Source: Guillardia theta CCMP2712
Taxonomy: Eukaryota; Cryptophyceae; Pyrenomonadales; Geminigeraceae
Length of the DNA: 41,137 nucleotides
Assembly (NCBI RefSeq): GCF_000315625.1
Contig: NW_005434645.1
Location: forward strand, 526,835-567,971
Direction of reading: 5' to 3'
In this document: piece after piece, positions 30,800 through 41,137 of the stretch
Numbering within the stretch: the stretch's first letter is position 1
Layout of the letters: every line of letters begins with the position of its first letter
Made by a program: the position numbers and the translations under genes
Notes under the pieces: generated by a model
Database searches by the model: none
The model's input: only the letters and a program-made list of their open reading frames with translations
Told to the model about the DNA's origin: nothing

Positions 30800-31301
30800 T
30801 CATTCAGAAAGCTTTAAATCACGTTCAAGCCTGCTCAGAGTTCTTCGAGATTCCCTCCAGAATTCAGCATCTTCTGCAATATATTTCAGCAATGACAATC
30901 TTGTCAAGCGATAGAAATGAAATTTCAAATTTTTCTGAAACTTGAAACCTTCCTCTGACGGCTTGCAAGAATAGCCTGGGATGAAGATAGACAAACCATA
31001 TTTCATCATATTGGGGTCGCTTATAGCTGGCGTGTTTGATTCTAACTTGTCGTCTCTTGCACGCATGTACCTGACTTTGATTCTTACAATCGCATGCATT
31101 CGAGCGATCAAATGCGATGAGGCAGGCCTCACCTTTCAAGATGATAGAGAGCAGAAAGACTGAAGCTTTCGATCTATCTTTTGTCAGGCCCAACACGCGA
31201 GGAGGACAGCAAGGCTCTCCGCATCTCTTGGGGCTCACCTTGCTCGGTGACGGGAAGTTTGCAGACTCTCTCCTTGCAGAACTGCTCTTTTCTGAATCCA
31301 T
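30800..31301 (-). CDS. Two-exon protein of unknown function, 147 aa
   Basis: Exons 31133-31301 and 30800-31074 are joined by a 58-bp phase-1 intron. The start is MDSEKSSSARRESANFPSPS. The first half is Ser/Pro-rich with a Cys pair (CGEPCCPP). The second half is basic and aromatic (MMKYGLSIFIPGYS, FHFYRLTRLSLLKYIAEDAEF) and ends RTLSRLERDLKLSE. No family match. An upstream exon cannot be excluded because the frame stays open before this ATG. Confidence 0.45.
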
Positions 31302-32148
31302 GTCCTCTCCGATGTCAAGCTTTCTGTTCACAACACCATGCTCATCAGCTCACCAACGGCAAGATGAATCGGCCTCACTCGATAGAATGGCGCGATTCTG
31401 ATGAACATGTTTCACTTACTGCTTCCGACATGAAGGTATGGTTCGACTGAGGAACTGATGTACACCGTCTGGTTTATGCGTCAGGATCATAAAGTACTAG
31501 AGCGAATACATGTCATATCCGGGAGCTACTCAATTTTAAGTTGCTTTGTCTCACTGCTGCTGTCTACTGTCCTTGCTCTAAAGTGAATCAACATTTTGCT
31601 GGTTATCACTCTTCATTCAAACCGTTTCTAGCACTACAGTGACACGCCAAGTTTCTCTTTTGTCTGAACTGAAGTATCCCCATTTTGTGACGATTTTCAA
31701 CTTCCGACTTCCCGGCGGCATTCACTGTGGCAGGCGGCATGAAATCGTCTGTGTGGAGCTCATTCATCATGCAGGCTTCCCGGCTCAGTCAGGGTGGCGC
31801 CTCAGTCACTGTCACGTGTACCACTGAGGAGTCACTCGGACCGTACGGGCCACGCCAGTGTCTCCCTTCCTCTCCCCACGGCCCTGGCATGAAGCGACGC
31901 CCCAACGAGCCGTCGGTCTCACAGGCTCAGACGGTTCCGGCAAGTTTAGGGCCGCTTCGAATGCTGTCTTAGTCTATTGACTATGTAGCCTTATTGTAAA
32001 CATCTTCCTTGTCAATGAGTACCCCTTTTGATCATAGCATAAGTACGGGTACTGCATATACCCATCTTTTGTTGGGAAAGAGAACCGGTGTGAGAGGAGA
32101 TCTCAGGTGCACCTCAGCATAAAATTAAGGACAGCAAATTGTAAATAT
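31302..32148. other. Gene-free stretch with a GC-richer island
   Basis: 31690-31960 is a GC-rich island (CCCGGCGGCATTCACTGTGG, GGCTCAGTCAGGG) like the others. The flanks are AT-rich. No gene is recognised. Confidence 0.4.
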
Positions 32149-32331
32149 ATGAAGAGTTCGGACATCTGCTTTCTGTCCTGGTTGGCGAAAGGACCGGAGG
32201 AGACCGACGAAGAGCCGCGCAAGGTATGCAGGAGGAAGAAGCGAAGGAAGGGGAGAATGCGAGGGCAGTTCAAACCTTTAAAAGACTTCCTTGAGGAACA
32301 GGAATGTTTTGAACATCATGATGTCTCTTAA
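32149..32331 (+). CDS. Possible small basic protein, 60 aa
   Basis: The open frame from MKSSDICFLSWLAKG to a TAA contains a strongly basic block (CRRKKRRKGRMRGQFK) between two acidic segments. A possible donor (CGCAAG|gtatgc) splits it, so it may be an exon. Weak support. Confidence 0.25.
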   Translation: MKSSDICFLSWLAKGPEETDEEPRKVCRRKKRRKGRMRGQFKPLKDFLEEQECFEHHDVS

Positions 32332-32738
32332 TTACATTTGATGCGTGTTGTTTGTATTATTTTGCTCTGCTTCTGATCTATAGATGCTCCATTTGATTTT
32401 TACCCTTGACGACTGTGCCGTTATAACACGCTTTAAGGATCAGTTGATGAGCTTGACTTTATACGAAATTCCATTGGGCAATCTCACATAGATTCACAAA
32501 GACGTGTTTTGTTCCTTCATTTTATTTTCAGCTCCTGTTTGATTTTGTACATCCAACCGTGTTGACAAAGCTGCTCGGCACCGTCATGCCTCAGTGGTTC
32601 ATTTCCTGTTTTGTGAATGTCGACAAGATCCAACCCAGTGGGGTTCTCTCAATGATTTAGCTGTAACAACAGTGAGTGTCTCAGGGAATCGTCTTCGTAC
32701 CTGGAACTCGAGCTGTTCTGATTTCATTTTGCTTCAGC
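32332..32738. other. Stretch upstream of the 32.7-kb gene, possible 5' exon
   Basis: A candidate first exon at 32586-32642 (MPQWFISCFVNVDKIQPSG) ends at a usable donor, but its phase does not match the next exon. The remainder is AT-rich and shows no gene. Confidence 0.3.
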
Positions 32739-33138
32739 ATGATCGGCGGAAAGCAGCTTTTGCAGATGTTGAACTACGAGGCGGGAGTGGACCCCACTCA
32801 GACTACCGAGCCATTCTTCGCTGGAATGCACACTGTAAACTTCAAAATGATATCTTGGACCTCTCCTAACACGCGCATGGGCCAGTCCTCCAACCCCGCT
32901 GCCTCCCCCCACGTCTTGGGCGCTGGATTTGTTCGCGGACATCCCACCTTCAGCTCGCTTGTGTTGTGAGTCACACTGTCGACTTGTTATCCTTGTTCTC
33001 CCTCCTCATGTTGCTGCCTTCAGGCCCCAGAACATCGTCTACCATCCCACCAACCACCCCAAGGACAACTGGTCAGTCACTCTTGTCTGTGAAAGCGCAT
33101 TGTGACGTTGTGGTCAGGTGGATGCCCGAGCAGTTCTA
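32739..33138 (+). CDS. Unknown protein, C-terminal exons (98 aa or more)
   Basis: Three exons, 32739-32965, 33024-33071 and 33117-33138, with introns of 58 and 45 bp in phase 2. The protein reads MIGGKQLLQMLNYEAGVDPT, FFAGMHTVNFKMISWTSPN, GAGFVRGHPTFSSLVLPQNI and ends KDNWWMPEQF. Codon use and phase agreement make it a real gene. The first Met may be internal because the acceptor at 32737 implies an upstream exon. No family is recognised. Confidence 0.55.
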
Positions 33139-33772
33139 AGAATGAAGGGAAGGATTTACAGGGATCAACATCGTTGCGCTGAATATATGACAAAATGTTG
33201 TTATGCTGCTCGAGCCATCTACGGAATTCTTTCTTTGCTTGTTCAGCCGCATCAAATGGCGCCGACGTTCCTCGGCTGCGCCTGCACCTCACCCGACTTT
33301 CAGGCACCAACTAGCGTCATTAGCGTCCTGACATGCGAGCATGTAGAGCCATCTATGACGCCCAGACTGGAGCCTCGCACTTCCTCCGCTAACATAACAA
33401 GTCACTTATGGTTGTCGTGCGGTCCCTCGTGACATGCGCCGTCTCATCAGCGTGACGCAAGCATGTCTGACTTGTTCTTCGACCGAGCCACCTTAAGACA
33501 CATCCCTCTCTGTTGTCTTCTCTCTCGTCCGCTCCTGTCATCTCTATGATCCCTTCCTGCCGTTTCGCCATCCCGCTAGCAGCCTCCAGCCATCGTGGTC
33601 CTACTATCCTACCATTAGTCTTGGTTGAGAAGTCTTTTAGCCTCCTTTCCCCGACAGCCTCATCGCCGCAAAGCCGCCCCTCTCGCAGCGCCCGCTGCCT
33701 CCTTCTCCTCTCTCCTCTCCACTGATACATACTCGACGACTAGCAAGACGCAGCTGGTCAGGGAAGAGAAGG
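33139..33772. other. Gene-free stretch
   Basis: No gene is recognised. Pyrimidine-rich towards 33500-33720, consistent with a promoter/leader region for the class V enzyme gene that starts at 33773. Confidence 0.4.
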
Positions 33773-35880
33773 ATGCTCGCCGGCTCCCTGATGACCGTGT
33801 TGATATCCCTGACAACAGCAGCTGCTGCATGTATGGATGGCGATAGCGAGACCTGTCACACAAAGTATGGGACTCGTTTCGGCCATGATCTGTTACCAAG
33901 GTAGGAGGAGGAGGAGGAGGAAGGGAGGGAGGGAAGGAGGGAGGGAAGGAGGGAGGGAGGAAAGATTATTGACAAGCTCCACCAGCTTCATGCTTGCGGA
34001 GGGCTACTTCAACCTCAACCACGGTTCTTTCGGGGCGACACCTCGTCCTGTAATGGAGGCTCAAAGAAGATATCAAGAGCAGATGGAAGCACGGTGAGAA
34101 AGAGAGCCACGAGGCATCTTCTCACATGCAGTTTGACAAGGCCCGATCAATGGTTCCGTGACGATTACTTCATGTGCGTCAACGAGGCGAGGGAGGCGAT
34201 CGCCAAGTACGTCAAGGCCCCGTCCACTGACGATATCGTGCGTCGCATGCTCTGCCAGGAGTGCACAGCAGCTGAAGCTCCTCAGGTCCTCGTTGAGAAC
34301 GCGTCGGGAGGGGTTAATGCGGTCCTGCGGTCGATGGTGTGGAAGGAGGGAGACGTCGTGCTGTTCCTGTCCTCGGCCTACCCGATGGTGAAGAACACAG
34401 CAGTAGGCGCCTCCTCCTTCAGTGGCATGCAGTCAATCCTTGTGCTCAGGCATGGCTGGGAGAGTCGAACCCGTCTGTCCAAGTCAAGGAGGTCCAGCTG
34501 GGGAGCGACTGGCCTGCTACAGGAGGACAGGCAGTTCTGAAACCGTGATCGACACAGAGGTTCTCTCCTGTTTGCTGATGCTCGAGACAGACTGAGGGAG
34601 GCGCTGGCTGAGAACAAAGGCAAGACGAAGCTCGTCATCGTCTCTCACATCACTAGCGTGGGGGGCACGTGGGTCTCTCCAGTGACTGACGCCAGGCTGC
34701 AGGTCCCAGCCGTCATCCTCCCTGTCGAGGACATCGTGAGGATGTGCAGACTGTCGGGTGTGGCTGGAGGAGACGTGCAGGAAGCTTCTCGTGCCGCCGT
34801 GGAGCTCGGAGGGGCTGATGGTGATGCAGGTGCTGGTAGATGGCGCGCATGCCCTGGGGCAGGTGCACGAGACCCGCTGCTCTCATCTTGTCACGTCTGC
34901 TGCAGGTCCCGATCGACCTTGTCGGGCTGGGAGACCCTGACTACTACATCTCCAACGGACACAAATGGCTCTTCTCACCCAAGGGATCGGTAAGCGATGG
35001 GATGATGCTACGCCGAGGAGATCTGAAGGACAGGCGGGACGAGGCAGGCCTTCTTGTACGTCCGATCAGTCCGGCAGTTGAGCCTCTCCCCGGTGACGAG
35101 ACGCCCTTGGCTCCCTCTCTGCTGTAGGTGTGACGTCAAGTCATCAGGAGCCCAACGTGATCAGCTCGTCGGGCAAGAAGGACTTCGTGGGAAGGTTCTC
35201 TTACACAGGTAGAGAGGTAGAGGACAGCTGGGCTGAGCTGACTGAGGTGGGGTCAGGATCGAGAGACTACACAGCATTCTGTGCCATCAAAGAAGCTTTC
35301 AAGTAATACAACATTCTCGGTCGGAACAAGCTCAAGTTTCCTTCCCTTGCTCAGGTTCCGCCATCACGTCGGGGATGAGAAAATCTATGAGTACACGGCT
35401 GGACTTGCGCGATGGGCAGCAAAAATGCTGAGCAGGACGTGGGGTAACGATGAGACAAGCTTCACCCCGGTCGCCATGACACTGAGACAGGAACTCGCGT
35501 GCTTGTGCCGCTGGAGTCTCAGGCTTTCATGATCAACGTCCAGCTCCCGACCAACGTGAGGAGCCTCGTTCACCTCTGCGATATGACGACACAGCAGAGC
35601 ACAACGGTTGCGATGCAGCTGCAGGAGAGGCTCAAGATTGACTATGATACATATATCGTACAACACTCGCTGCTATGGCTCCCTTGACGGGTCTGCAGGT
35701 CGTGGCGAATATGAGCAGTCTCGTGTATACTCGGCTTTCAGCTCAGGTGCTCCACCTCCCTTGCAGTCCTTGCCTGACTTTGACTCCGTTGAGATTTACC
35801 TGGAGCGAAAAGATTTCGAGCGACTGGCAACTCTCGTCCCTGCCATCATCGAGAAACTTGATTGCAGTCAGCTGCAATGA
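33773..35880 (+). CDS. Class V PLP-dependent aminotransferase-fold enzyme (isopenicillin-N epimerase / cysteine-sulfoxide lyase-like), secreted, 419 aa
   Basis: Seventeen exons: 33773-33900, 33986-34093, 34141-34237, 34286-34402, 34450-34544, 34591-34657, 34703-34759, 34830-34862, 34906-34989, 35049-35056, 35141-35208, 35257-35302, 35355-35443, 35491-35555, 35595-35657, 35699-35746, 35794-35880. The sum is 420 codons. Family blocks: YFNLNHGSFGATP, VENASGGVNAVLRS, IVSHITSVPAVILPV, VLVDGAHALGQ (PLP-contacting Asp ~227, His ~230), YYISNGHKWLFSPKGS (Schiff-base Lys ~254) and RLSAQIYLERKDFERL. These enzymes act on amino-acid C-N or C-S bonds; the substrate is unknown. The N-terminus MLAGSLMTVLISLTTAAAAC is a likely signal peptide. 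The eighth-to-eleventh exon region needs an 8-nt micro-exon to keep frame and is the least certain part. Confidence 0.85.
33901..33962. repeat. GGA/GGGA-rich microsatellite in intron 1 of the class V enzyme gene
   Basis: Purine-only tract of GGA and GGGA units immediately after the exon 1 donor. Confidence 0.8.
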
Positions 35881-37864
35881 ATCCCCAGCGATGCCCCACC
35901 TGAAACCCGGCTGAAGCTCGAGCACCACGAACATCTCCCCGCCTCCACCTGTTGAGTCGTCAGTCTCCTTGTGCTCCTCATTCTCAGGAGGTCATCTTAC
36001 CGTCCCCTGGTCGCACACAAGACATCGCTGCTTGTGCTCCTTGCGCTTCACGTACTTTGCAGACGAGGAGAGAGAGCTCAGCGGTGTCTTGCCGAGCGTC
36101 AGGTTCAGAGGAGGACGCTAAGTTATCTACCTGCAGAGCGTCGGCAAGCCTGCTCAGGACCTCGTCTACCGACGGGAACCTCCTTTCCTTGAGCTTTGAG
36201 AACAGACACACTGGCGATCCTTCCTGCATGCTCCCCACCCTCAGCCTCCTCCTCAGACACTTGGCACCGCTCCCCGTACCTGCGGTAAGAAGGCCCAGAC
36301 CTCCATCGAGCCGAAACGCGGGTATCTGATGTAGGTCAGGCAGAGGGTTCGCGGTTGAGTGGTAGAGACTTGTTCACACTCGACATCTCCATCGCAAGCT
36401 CGTCGCTCAGCATCCACTGCCTCCCTCCTCGACGAGCCGCCAGGTAGACTGCAACATTACTCAACGACAGAAGTCCTCTACACGAGCCTGGTCACCTAGA
36501 TAGCCTTTCCCTGGGTTGAGCTCCACGAAGGGACGAGGGTCCATTGTGATCTTTTCCATGTCGAACATGATGCTCAGGGCGAGGTTGTAGTACCTGATCA
36601 GCACGTGTCAACCTTTCTTCTGCTCCCTTCGCCTCACGCGGCTGTTCACTTGTGTCTGCTCCCTCGCAAGGACGTAGCGTCCATAGCTCGGTAGGCGGTG
36701 CAGTGCTCGATGAAGACCGACAGTCTGCCCATGTTCAGCCCAGGAACTCCAGGGTTGTCGCCAAGTTGAGGCTGCTCGCCTGCAAAGCTTGAGGAGGATG
36801 GGGAAGGGAGGGCGACTTGACCTTGAGATGGCTCGTACTGAATGCGATCAGCAAGCTCGATGCGCTGAGATTCATCCAGCTGAGAGCTGGTTGAGGAGAT
36901 TTTGACTTGCATGATAGGAGACAGAGACTTTCTGTTGATCTCTTTCCACGAGGTCACAACTTCATCACCTGGCCCACGTCTATCACTCACTAGTCAAGAA
37001 GGTTGAACTCACCTGAAGGCTGCTTGGGGTTGGAAGAGAGAAGCTTTCCATACCGGGAGCCATGGCCCGACGGTATATCTCTAGTCCCTTCCATGTCAAA
37101 CTTCTTCTCTGAGACTGCTGTTGGCCTGGTTCTGTCAAGTCTTCTCACCATCTTCTTTGAAAGCTGTTCCCTCTTGCGTCGGGGTCGCACAACATCTCGC
37201 GATTCTTTGTGCTTGCTGTCAGGTGCTGGGGTTTTACTTTCAACAGGCTCACGATTGCCTGGAGTCTCCGCTGCTGCTCGGGTCATAGACTTGCTCTTCT
37301 TGTTTTGTTTGCGCGGGGGTCGCTCAGATACAGTCTCGCTTCCCGCCTTCTGGTCGTTTCATTCTCAGCTACAGGCAGAGAACCAGCAGCAGCTCACCTC
37401 ATGCGCCTTCTTGAAGGGTTTGCGACTCAACCCTGTGAAGCCATACCTGGCAGCGAGCGTGTCAACCAGGTGATCGGGTCTCCAGCAGGTTCTTACGCCA
37501 TCTTGGTGTAGAGGTTGGCTGAAGAAGGGAGTGTTCGGTTGAAGAGCTTGTGAACGGAGTCTTGACTGTATCTGTCTTGTGATCGCTTCATCTGTTCCAT
37601 AGCTTCCCCATCTATCCTGTAGCTTCTGAAAGCATGCCTTCCCTTGGCGATCATGAAACATATGTCTGGATACAGTTTTTCCTTTCTCAAAAGAGTATCC
37701 ACCTCGTGTGCATATCCATCAGTCGCTGAAGGACCTTCTTCCATGCTTCCTCGCTCCTTGGCTTGGTACCTCAGAGCACGGTTGGCCTCCTCATCTGCTG
37801 TAACTGGGTCTCCCTCGCATGCTGCAAGCTTTGCATGGGGCAGAGTGTCGGCAGGTAGAGACAT
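35868..37864 (-). CDS. Protein of unknown function with basic middle and C-terminal Cys cluster, 507 aa
   Basis: Ten exons in full phase agreement: 37497-37864, 37398-37446, 37013-37349, 36650-36968, 36496-36593, 36370-36448, 36280-36325, 36131-36223, 36001-36054, 35868-35948 (1524 nt). The start is MSLPADTLPHAKLAACEGDP. Residues ~120-250 are strongly basic (RPPRKQNKKSKSM, RPRRKREQLSKKMVRRLDR), suggesting a nuclear protein. A Ser/Pro-rich acidic segment follows. The C-terminal third looks globular (YYNLALSIMFDMEKITMDP, YLAARRGGRQWMLSDELAME, FPSVDEVLSRLADALQ) and ends with a possible zinc site, QRCLVCDQG ... GRCSWC. No family is recognised. Its last exon overlaps the last exon of the class V enzyme gene on the other strand by 13 bp. 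Confidence 0.65.
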
Positions 37865-38925
37865 GGATCAATGAAGCAGCGACTCTTCTCGCCCTACATT
37901 TATCTCCCTTTCAACTAGTCACCAAGAGCACATCTTCGTTTCTTCGTTTCTTTTCATCCTTGCAACTCCCTGGTCGCCTCCTCCATGTCTCCTGCCTTGC
38001 CAGCCGTTGGGCACCCTGTTGGGTGCTGTTGGGCACCTGGTTGGGCACTACCCTGATCCAATACGGTCACCCATCATCCGGTTCTGAATCCCACAGAAGT
38101 CAGTAACGGTCCAGGCTCGGAGCCGTTATGTTGCAGCAGGACTATTATAACCGCTACGTCCGGAGGTGTCAGCATGCTTGCAGGGCCTCGCCAGGTCACG
38201 AGGTTTCGCGGAGGCAGATGCGGAAAAGATGTGTTTTCGTTTGCCCTCCTTGAATTCAGATTCAAATAGATGTTTTATCATAACGATTCAGATAAAAGCG
38301 TCATCTGACTGGTAGTAACCCATTTTGACATGTTGCGTAATCATTATTAGATCTGTCCAAGATAGCGTAAAATTGTAATATACATCTCATTTTAATGTTT
38401 AGAATGGTTTATAAACACTCTCAAGGCTCGAGGTGGCTGGGGCAGCTCATGGTGATAGCGCTAAGCATGCGGCTGGAGTCAGCGAGGAAGGAAGGAGCAA
38501 GATAGTGAGGAAGAGGTTGGTAACAACCAGCATCGGTTCACTACGTGCACTCACTACCAGGAAATGACAATGAGTACATGTTCATGTTTCATGATCCCAC
38601 ATAGAGAGTATACACGATGACAGCTATTGGGACCTATTTTTGAAGAAACAAATCGCGTGTTGCGCTCGTGTGTGACAGGAAAACTCCATGCTCCTAGATT
38701 TTTTTTCATCGAGTTTCTGTTCTTCACAGCAGTAGTAGCTTTCAGTTTTTGTGGGAAAAAAATTGTAAATGTTTTCTTATGAGTGGAGAAACAAACTTCT
38801 TGATGTGAGTGAGGGGAAACAAACTTCTTGATGTGAGTGAGGGGAAACAAACTTCTTGATGTTAGTGAGGGGAAACAGACTGCTGGCGCTCCTCGTGTGC
38901 AACTCTCAAATCAGTGGCAGGAAAC
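37865..38925. other. Gene-free stretch with minisatellite
   Basis: 38270-38420 is AT-rich. 38786-38880 holds a 28-bp tandem repeat. No gene is recognised. This is the divergent promoter region between the 507-residue gene (-) and the cyclic-nucleotide-binding gene (+). Confidence 0.5.
38786..38880. repeat. 28-bp tandem repeat, three to four copies
   Basis: The unit AAACAAACTTCTTGATGTGA plus GTGAGGGG repeats three times, with a G-to-T change in the third copy and a partial fourth. It lies about 45-140 bp before the ATG at 38926. Confidence 0.8.
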
Positions 38926-41137
38926 ATGAGGAGAAGTGCATCGGATGCACTGCTTCTTCAACAGAGCAAATACGTTAGCGAGTATGGTGAGGGCGGTGAG
39001 ACTAAAACCCCCAATGCTGACTACGGAGACCTCTCGAGCTACAAACTAGCGCAACATCTGGTAGGCGCCGTTAATGTTCTACTGTTTGATCATGGTTTAC
39101 GCCCTTGTCATCAGGTGCAAAAGGAAATCTGGAATAGAAAGTATCTACAAAAGTCAGTGAAAAAGATGTTTTGAGAACTGCGTGATTGATGTCTTTGTCA
39201 GGTTTGAAAAATTCGAGAACTTGTCGCAATCAGCATTATCGAGAATAGAAGGCCACTTTCAGTACCTAGCAACCCCTGCAAATTCATGGATCATAAGGCA
39301 AGATCAGCGATGTAACAGGTGGGAGTGTGAATGGACAATCATTCGCTATGTTTGTAAAGCTGGTATTGCAGGCTCTACTTTGTGGTTTTGGGAGTTTTGG
39401 ATGTGTACAGAGATGATGAGAAGATCGGTAATGAGCATCAACGATCAAAATGCTTGACGTGATTGATTTACGCACTTGTGTGCAGGCTCCATCTCAAAAG
39501 GCTGCCACTTTGGAACAGAGTCATTGAATTTTGTGGTCAGAAACTATTCAAGGGGGCTGGAGTACCCCAGCAATATCCAAGCAACTATCAGCGTCAAGGC
39601 AGTTCAGCCAAGCACGTGCTTGTTCCTCGACTGTCAGGATCTCTGGAACGATGTTTCAATCCTCCGAGAAATAATCACAGCAGACATGGAGGCGTCAGAA
39701 GACCTGGACCCATCTTCAGGCACCAGCGACGACGAGGAGAAGATAAACATTCAAAATGATTATGAACATCAGTTGAAAGACTTCGAAGTCTTTGCAGGTC
39801 ATGAGTGACTTCCGGTGCTATCTGTCGATGAGTCTAGTTCAGGTGTAGGCAGGGAGCACAAGGCAAGAAGCATACAGGACCTTGTGAGTCAACGGGACGA
39901 GCTGTTGCGTAAGTTTGAAGCTTTCATCGCTTCTGCTCCTCGTGACGTTCCTTGTAGGTAAACTTGAAGCGGCTAAGCTGCTGGCAAAGAAGCAAGAGCT
40001 GGAAGCTCAGGTCTGAGGACGTGGAGGTGATGAAGGAATGACAGGAGCGACAGGTGAAGAAGCTTCAAGGCCGACTAGCTCAACCCTCCGACAATGCCGG
40101 TGGAGCCGAGATGGTAGGCAGCGATACTGGAGAAGTCAACTGACAGGTTACAGCAGCAGCAGCAGCAGCAGCAATCTCTCCTCAAACGATCTAACAGCGA
40201 CGAGATTTTGCGATTGAGAGACAGGAGCGAGCTCGAAGGAAATCTCTCGAGGATATCCTCAGGTGTCTTGTGCTTGCTCCGGTCGGTCTGCCATGTCGCT
40301 GACAGCTGCTCTAGAGTCAAACCTGATGCAAGAGCGAGCAAAGCTGGAGGCTCAGCTCAACATGCTGCTCCGCAGCTCCAGCTCAGCATCATCTCGACCC
40401 AACTCGTCCAACTTCTCCCGCGCTCCTTCAGGCAACAAGTCTATCAGCCCCAAGCGCAACCCGTCGGAGGGGGAGCTGTGGAGACTGGAGGAGGGAGAGC
40501 TTTCGCCGCTAGAGTATCAGGAGACATTCAACGAATCTCCCAAGCATGGCGGGCAGGAGCAGAAGGATGTTGGAAGCATCAACTTCAATGTGCAGAGCAA
40601 GCTACATCCCATCCTCAACGGCGTCATCCCCTTCCCCTCCAAGGTCCTCCAGCCGACCTCATTCTCCTCCTTACCTGCATGCAGAGCCTCTATGAGCCTC
40701 CTCCGCACATGAAGAAGTGGGGTTACGTGTGGGAGACCTCCCACTACTTCGAGCATGCGGTGAGGGCAAGCCTTCTCCTTCTCTTGCTCTCCTCCTCCGT
40801 CTCTTTCTCCTCTTTCTCCTCCTCCTCCTCTTGCTCTTCCCTTAGTCCTCTTTGATTCCCGTAGGCGTACAAGAGGAATCAGCCGAGAAGAGGAGTGCCG
40901 GTTGACACCAGCGGGGACGGGCGAGTGGACTCGCTCGCCGTTGACTTCACAGGGGACGGCAAGATCGACACCATCGTCACAGACGAGCACTCCGGGAAGG
41001 TGAGCCCGATTACTTCTGCTGGAGATCGGAGGGGAGGGAAAACTTAAGAGGAAGAGGAGGAGGAGGAGGAGAGGAGGAAGAGACGGAGGAGGGAGGGAGG
41101 GAGGGAGGGAGGGAGGGAGGGAGGGAGGGAGGAGGGA
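38926..41137 (+). CDS. Cyclic-nucleotide-binding / coiled-coil / Ca-loop protein, 3' end outside window
   Basis: Exons: 38926-39060, 39115-39152, 39202-39318, 39372-39427, 39486-39797, 39843-39908, 39958-40010, 40054-40113, about 40136-40262, 40306-40643, 40685-40759, 40865-40999. A cNMP-binding beta-barrel is suggested by FQYLATPANSWIIRQDQ, LYFVVLGVLDVYRD and SISKGCHFGTESL, but the full phosphate-binding cassette is not clear, so ligand binding may be lost. An acidic linker, a coiled coil (LVSQRDELL, KLEAAKLLAKKQELEAQ), a polyGln stretch and a second helix (ALESNLMQERAKLEAQLNML) follow. The last visible exon has two Asp-rich loops, DTSGDGRVD and DFTGDGKID, of the EF-hand/dockerin type. The joint near 40114-40135 needs a 22-bp intron to keep frame and is doubtful. 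A stop at 39806 is avoided by the phase-1 intron after 39797. Confidence 0.65.
40148..40172 (+). repeat. CAG trinucleotide repeat (polyGln)
   Basis: Eight CAG-type codons in a row within the exon that begins about 40136, in the Gln frame that continues into a coiled coil. Confidence 0.75.
41045..41137. repeat. GGA then GGGA microsatellite at the window end
   Basis: Purine-only tract inside the intron after 40999. It ends with at least nine GGGA units and continues past the window. Confidence 0.85.

Noticed and set aside
39808-39958. Separate gene starting after the stop at 39806
   Set aside because: A phase-1 intron (39798-39842) removes the stop and joins the frames cleanly, so one gene is the simpler model.

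Overview
The window looks like nuclear DNA from a microbial eukaryote. Genes lie on both strands and are cut by many short introns, mostly 45-60 bp, almost all GT-AG. An alga with a secondary red plastid fits best, possibly a cryptophyte such as Guillardia theta. The main evidence is the geranylgeranyl diphosphate synthase, whose N-terminus has a signal peptide followed by a transit-peptide-like stretch starting with Phe. Organism identity is inference. Splice models were built by hand from reading frame, intron phase and family similarity.

Region 1 (1-13.0 kb) is a duplicated, rearranged block. Two copies of one composite unit lie in inverted orientation: L (1-3756) and R (8386-12290). Each unit is itself palindromic. 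Its long arms each carry a multi-exon coiled-coil gene (called A here), and its centre holds two divergent coding stretches (B and C). The 4.6 kb between the units holds truncated pieces of ordinary genes: a PP2C phosphatase fragment, an EGF/Cys-rich exon, and the 3' half of a CLPTM1 gene. More broken copies of A lie at 7.92-8.10 kb and 12.48-12.83 kb.

Region 2 (13.3-17.7 kb) has a three-exon coiled-coil gene, a small ORF and a complete 18-exon plastid-type GGPP synthase gene on the minus strand.

Region 3 (18.0-21.0 kb) has a second large inverted repeat, about 0.65 kb per arm. Each arm carries a copy of a small gene (D), and GC-rich islands flank both arms.

Region 4 (21.9-41.1 kb) is a run of ordinary genes: an Mpv17/PMP22 protein (+), chromatin assembly factor 1 subunit B (-), a 2H-phosphoesterase-like protein (-), a zinc-ribbon-like protein (-), two unknown small proteins, a secreted class V PLP enzyme (+), a 507-residue unknown protein with a C-terminal Cys cluster (-, overlapping the previous gene tail to tail), and a cyclic-nucleotide-binding/coiled-coil/calcium-loop protein (+) that runs off the window.

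Scattered GC-rich islands built from recurring short words separate many genes. No rRNA, tRNA, CRISPR or bacterial-type operon signal was seen.
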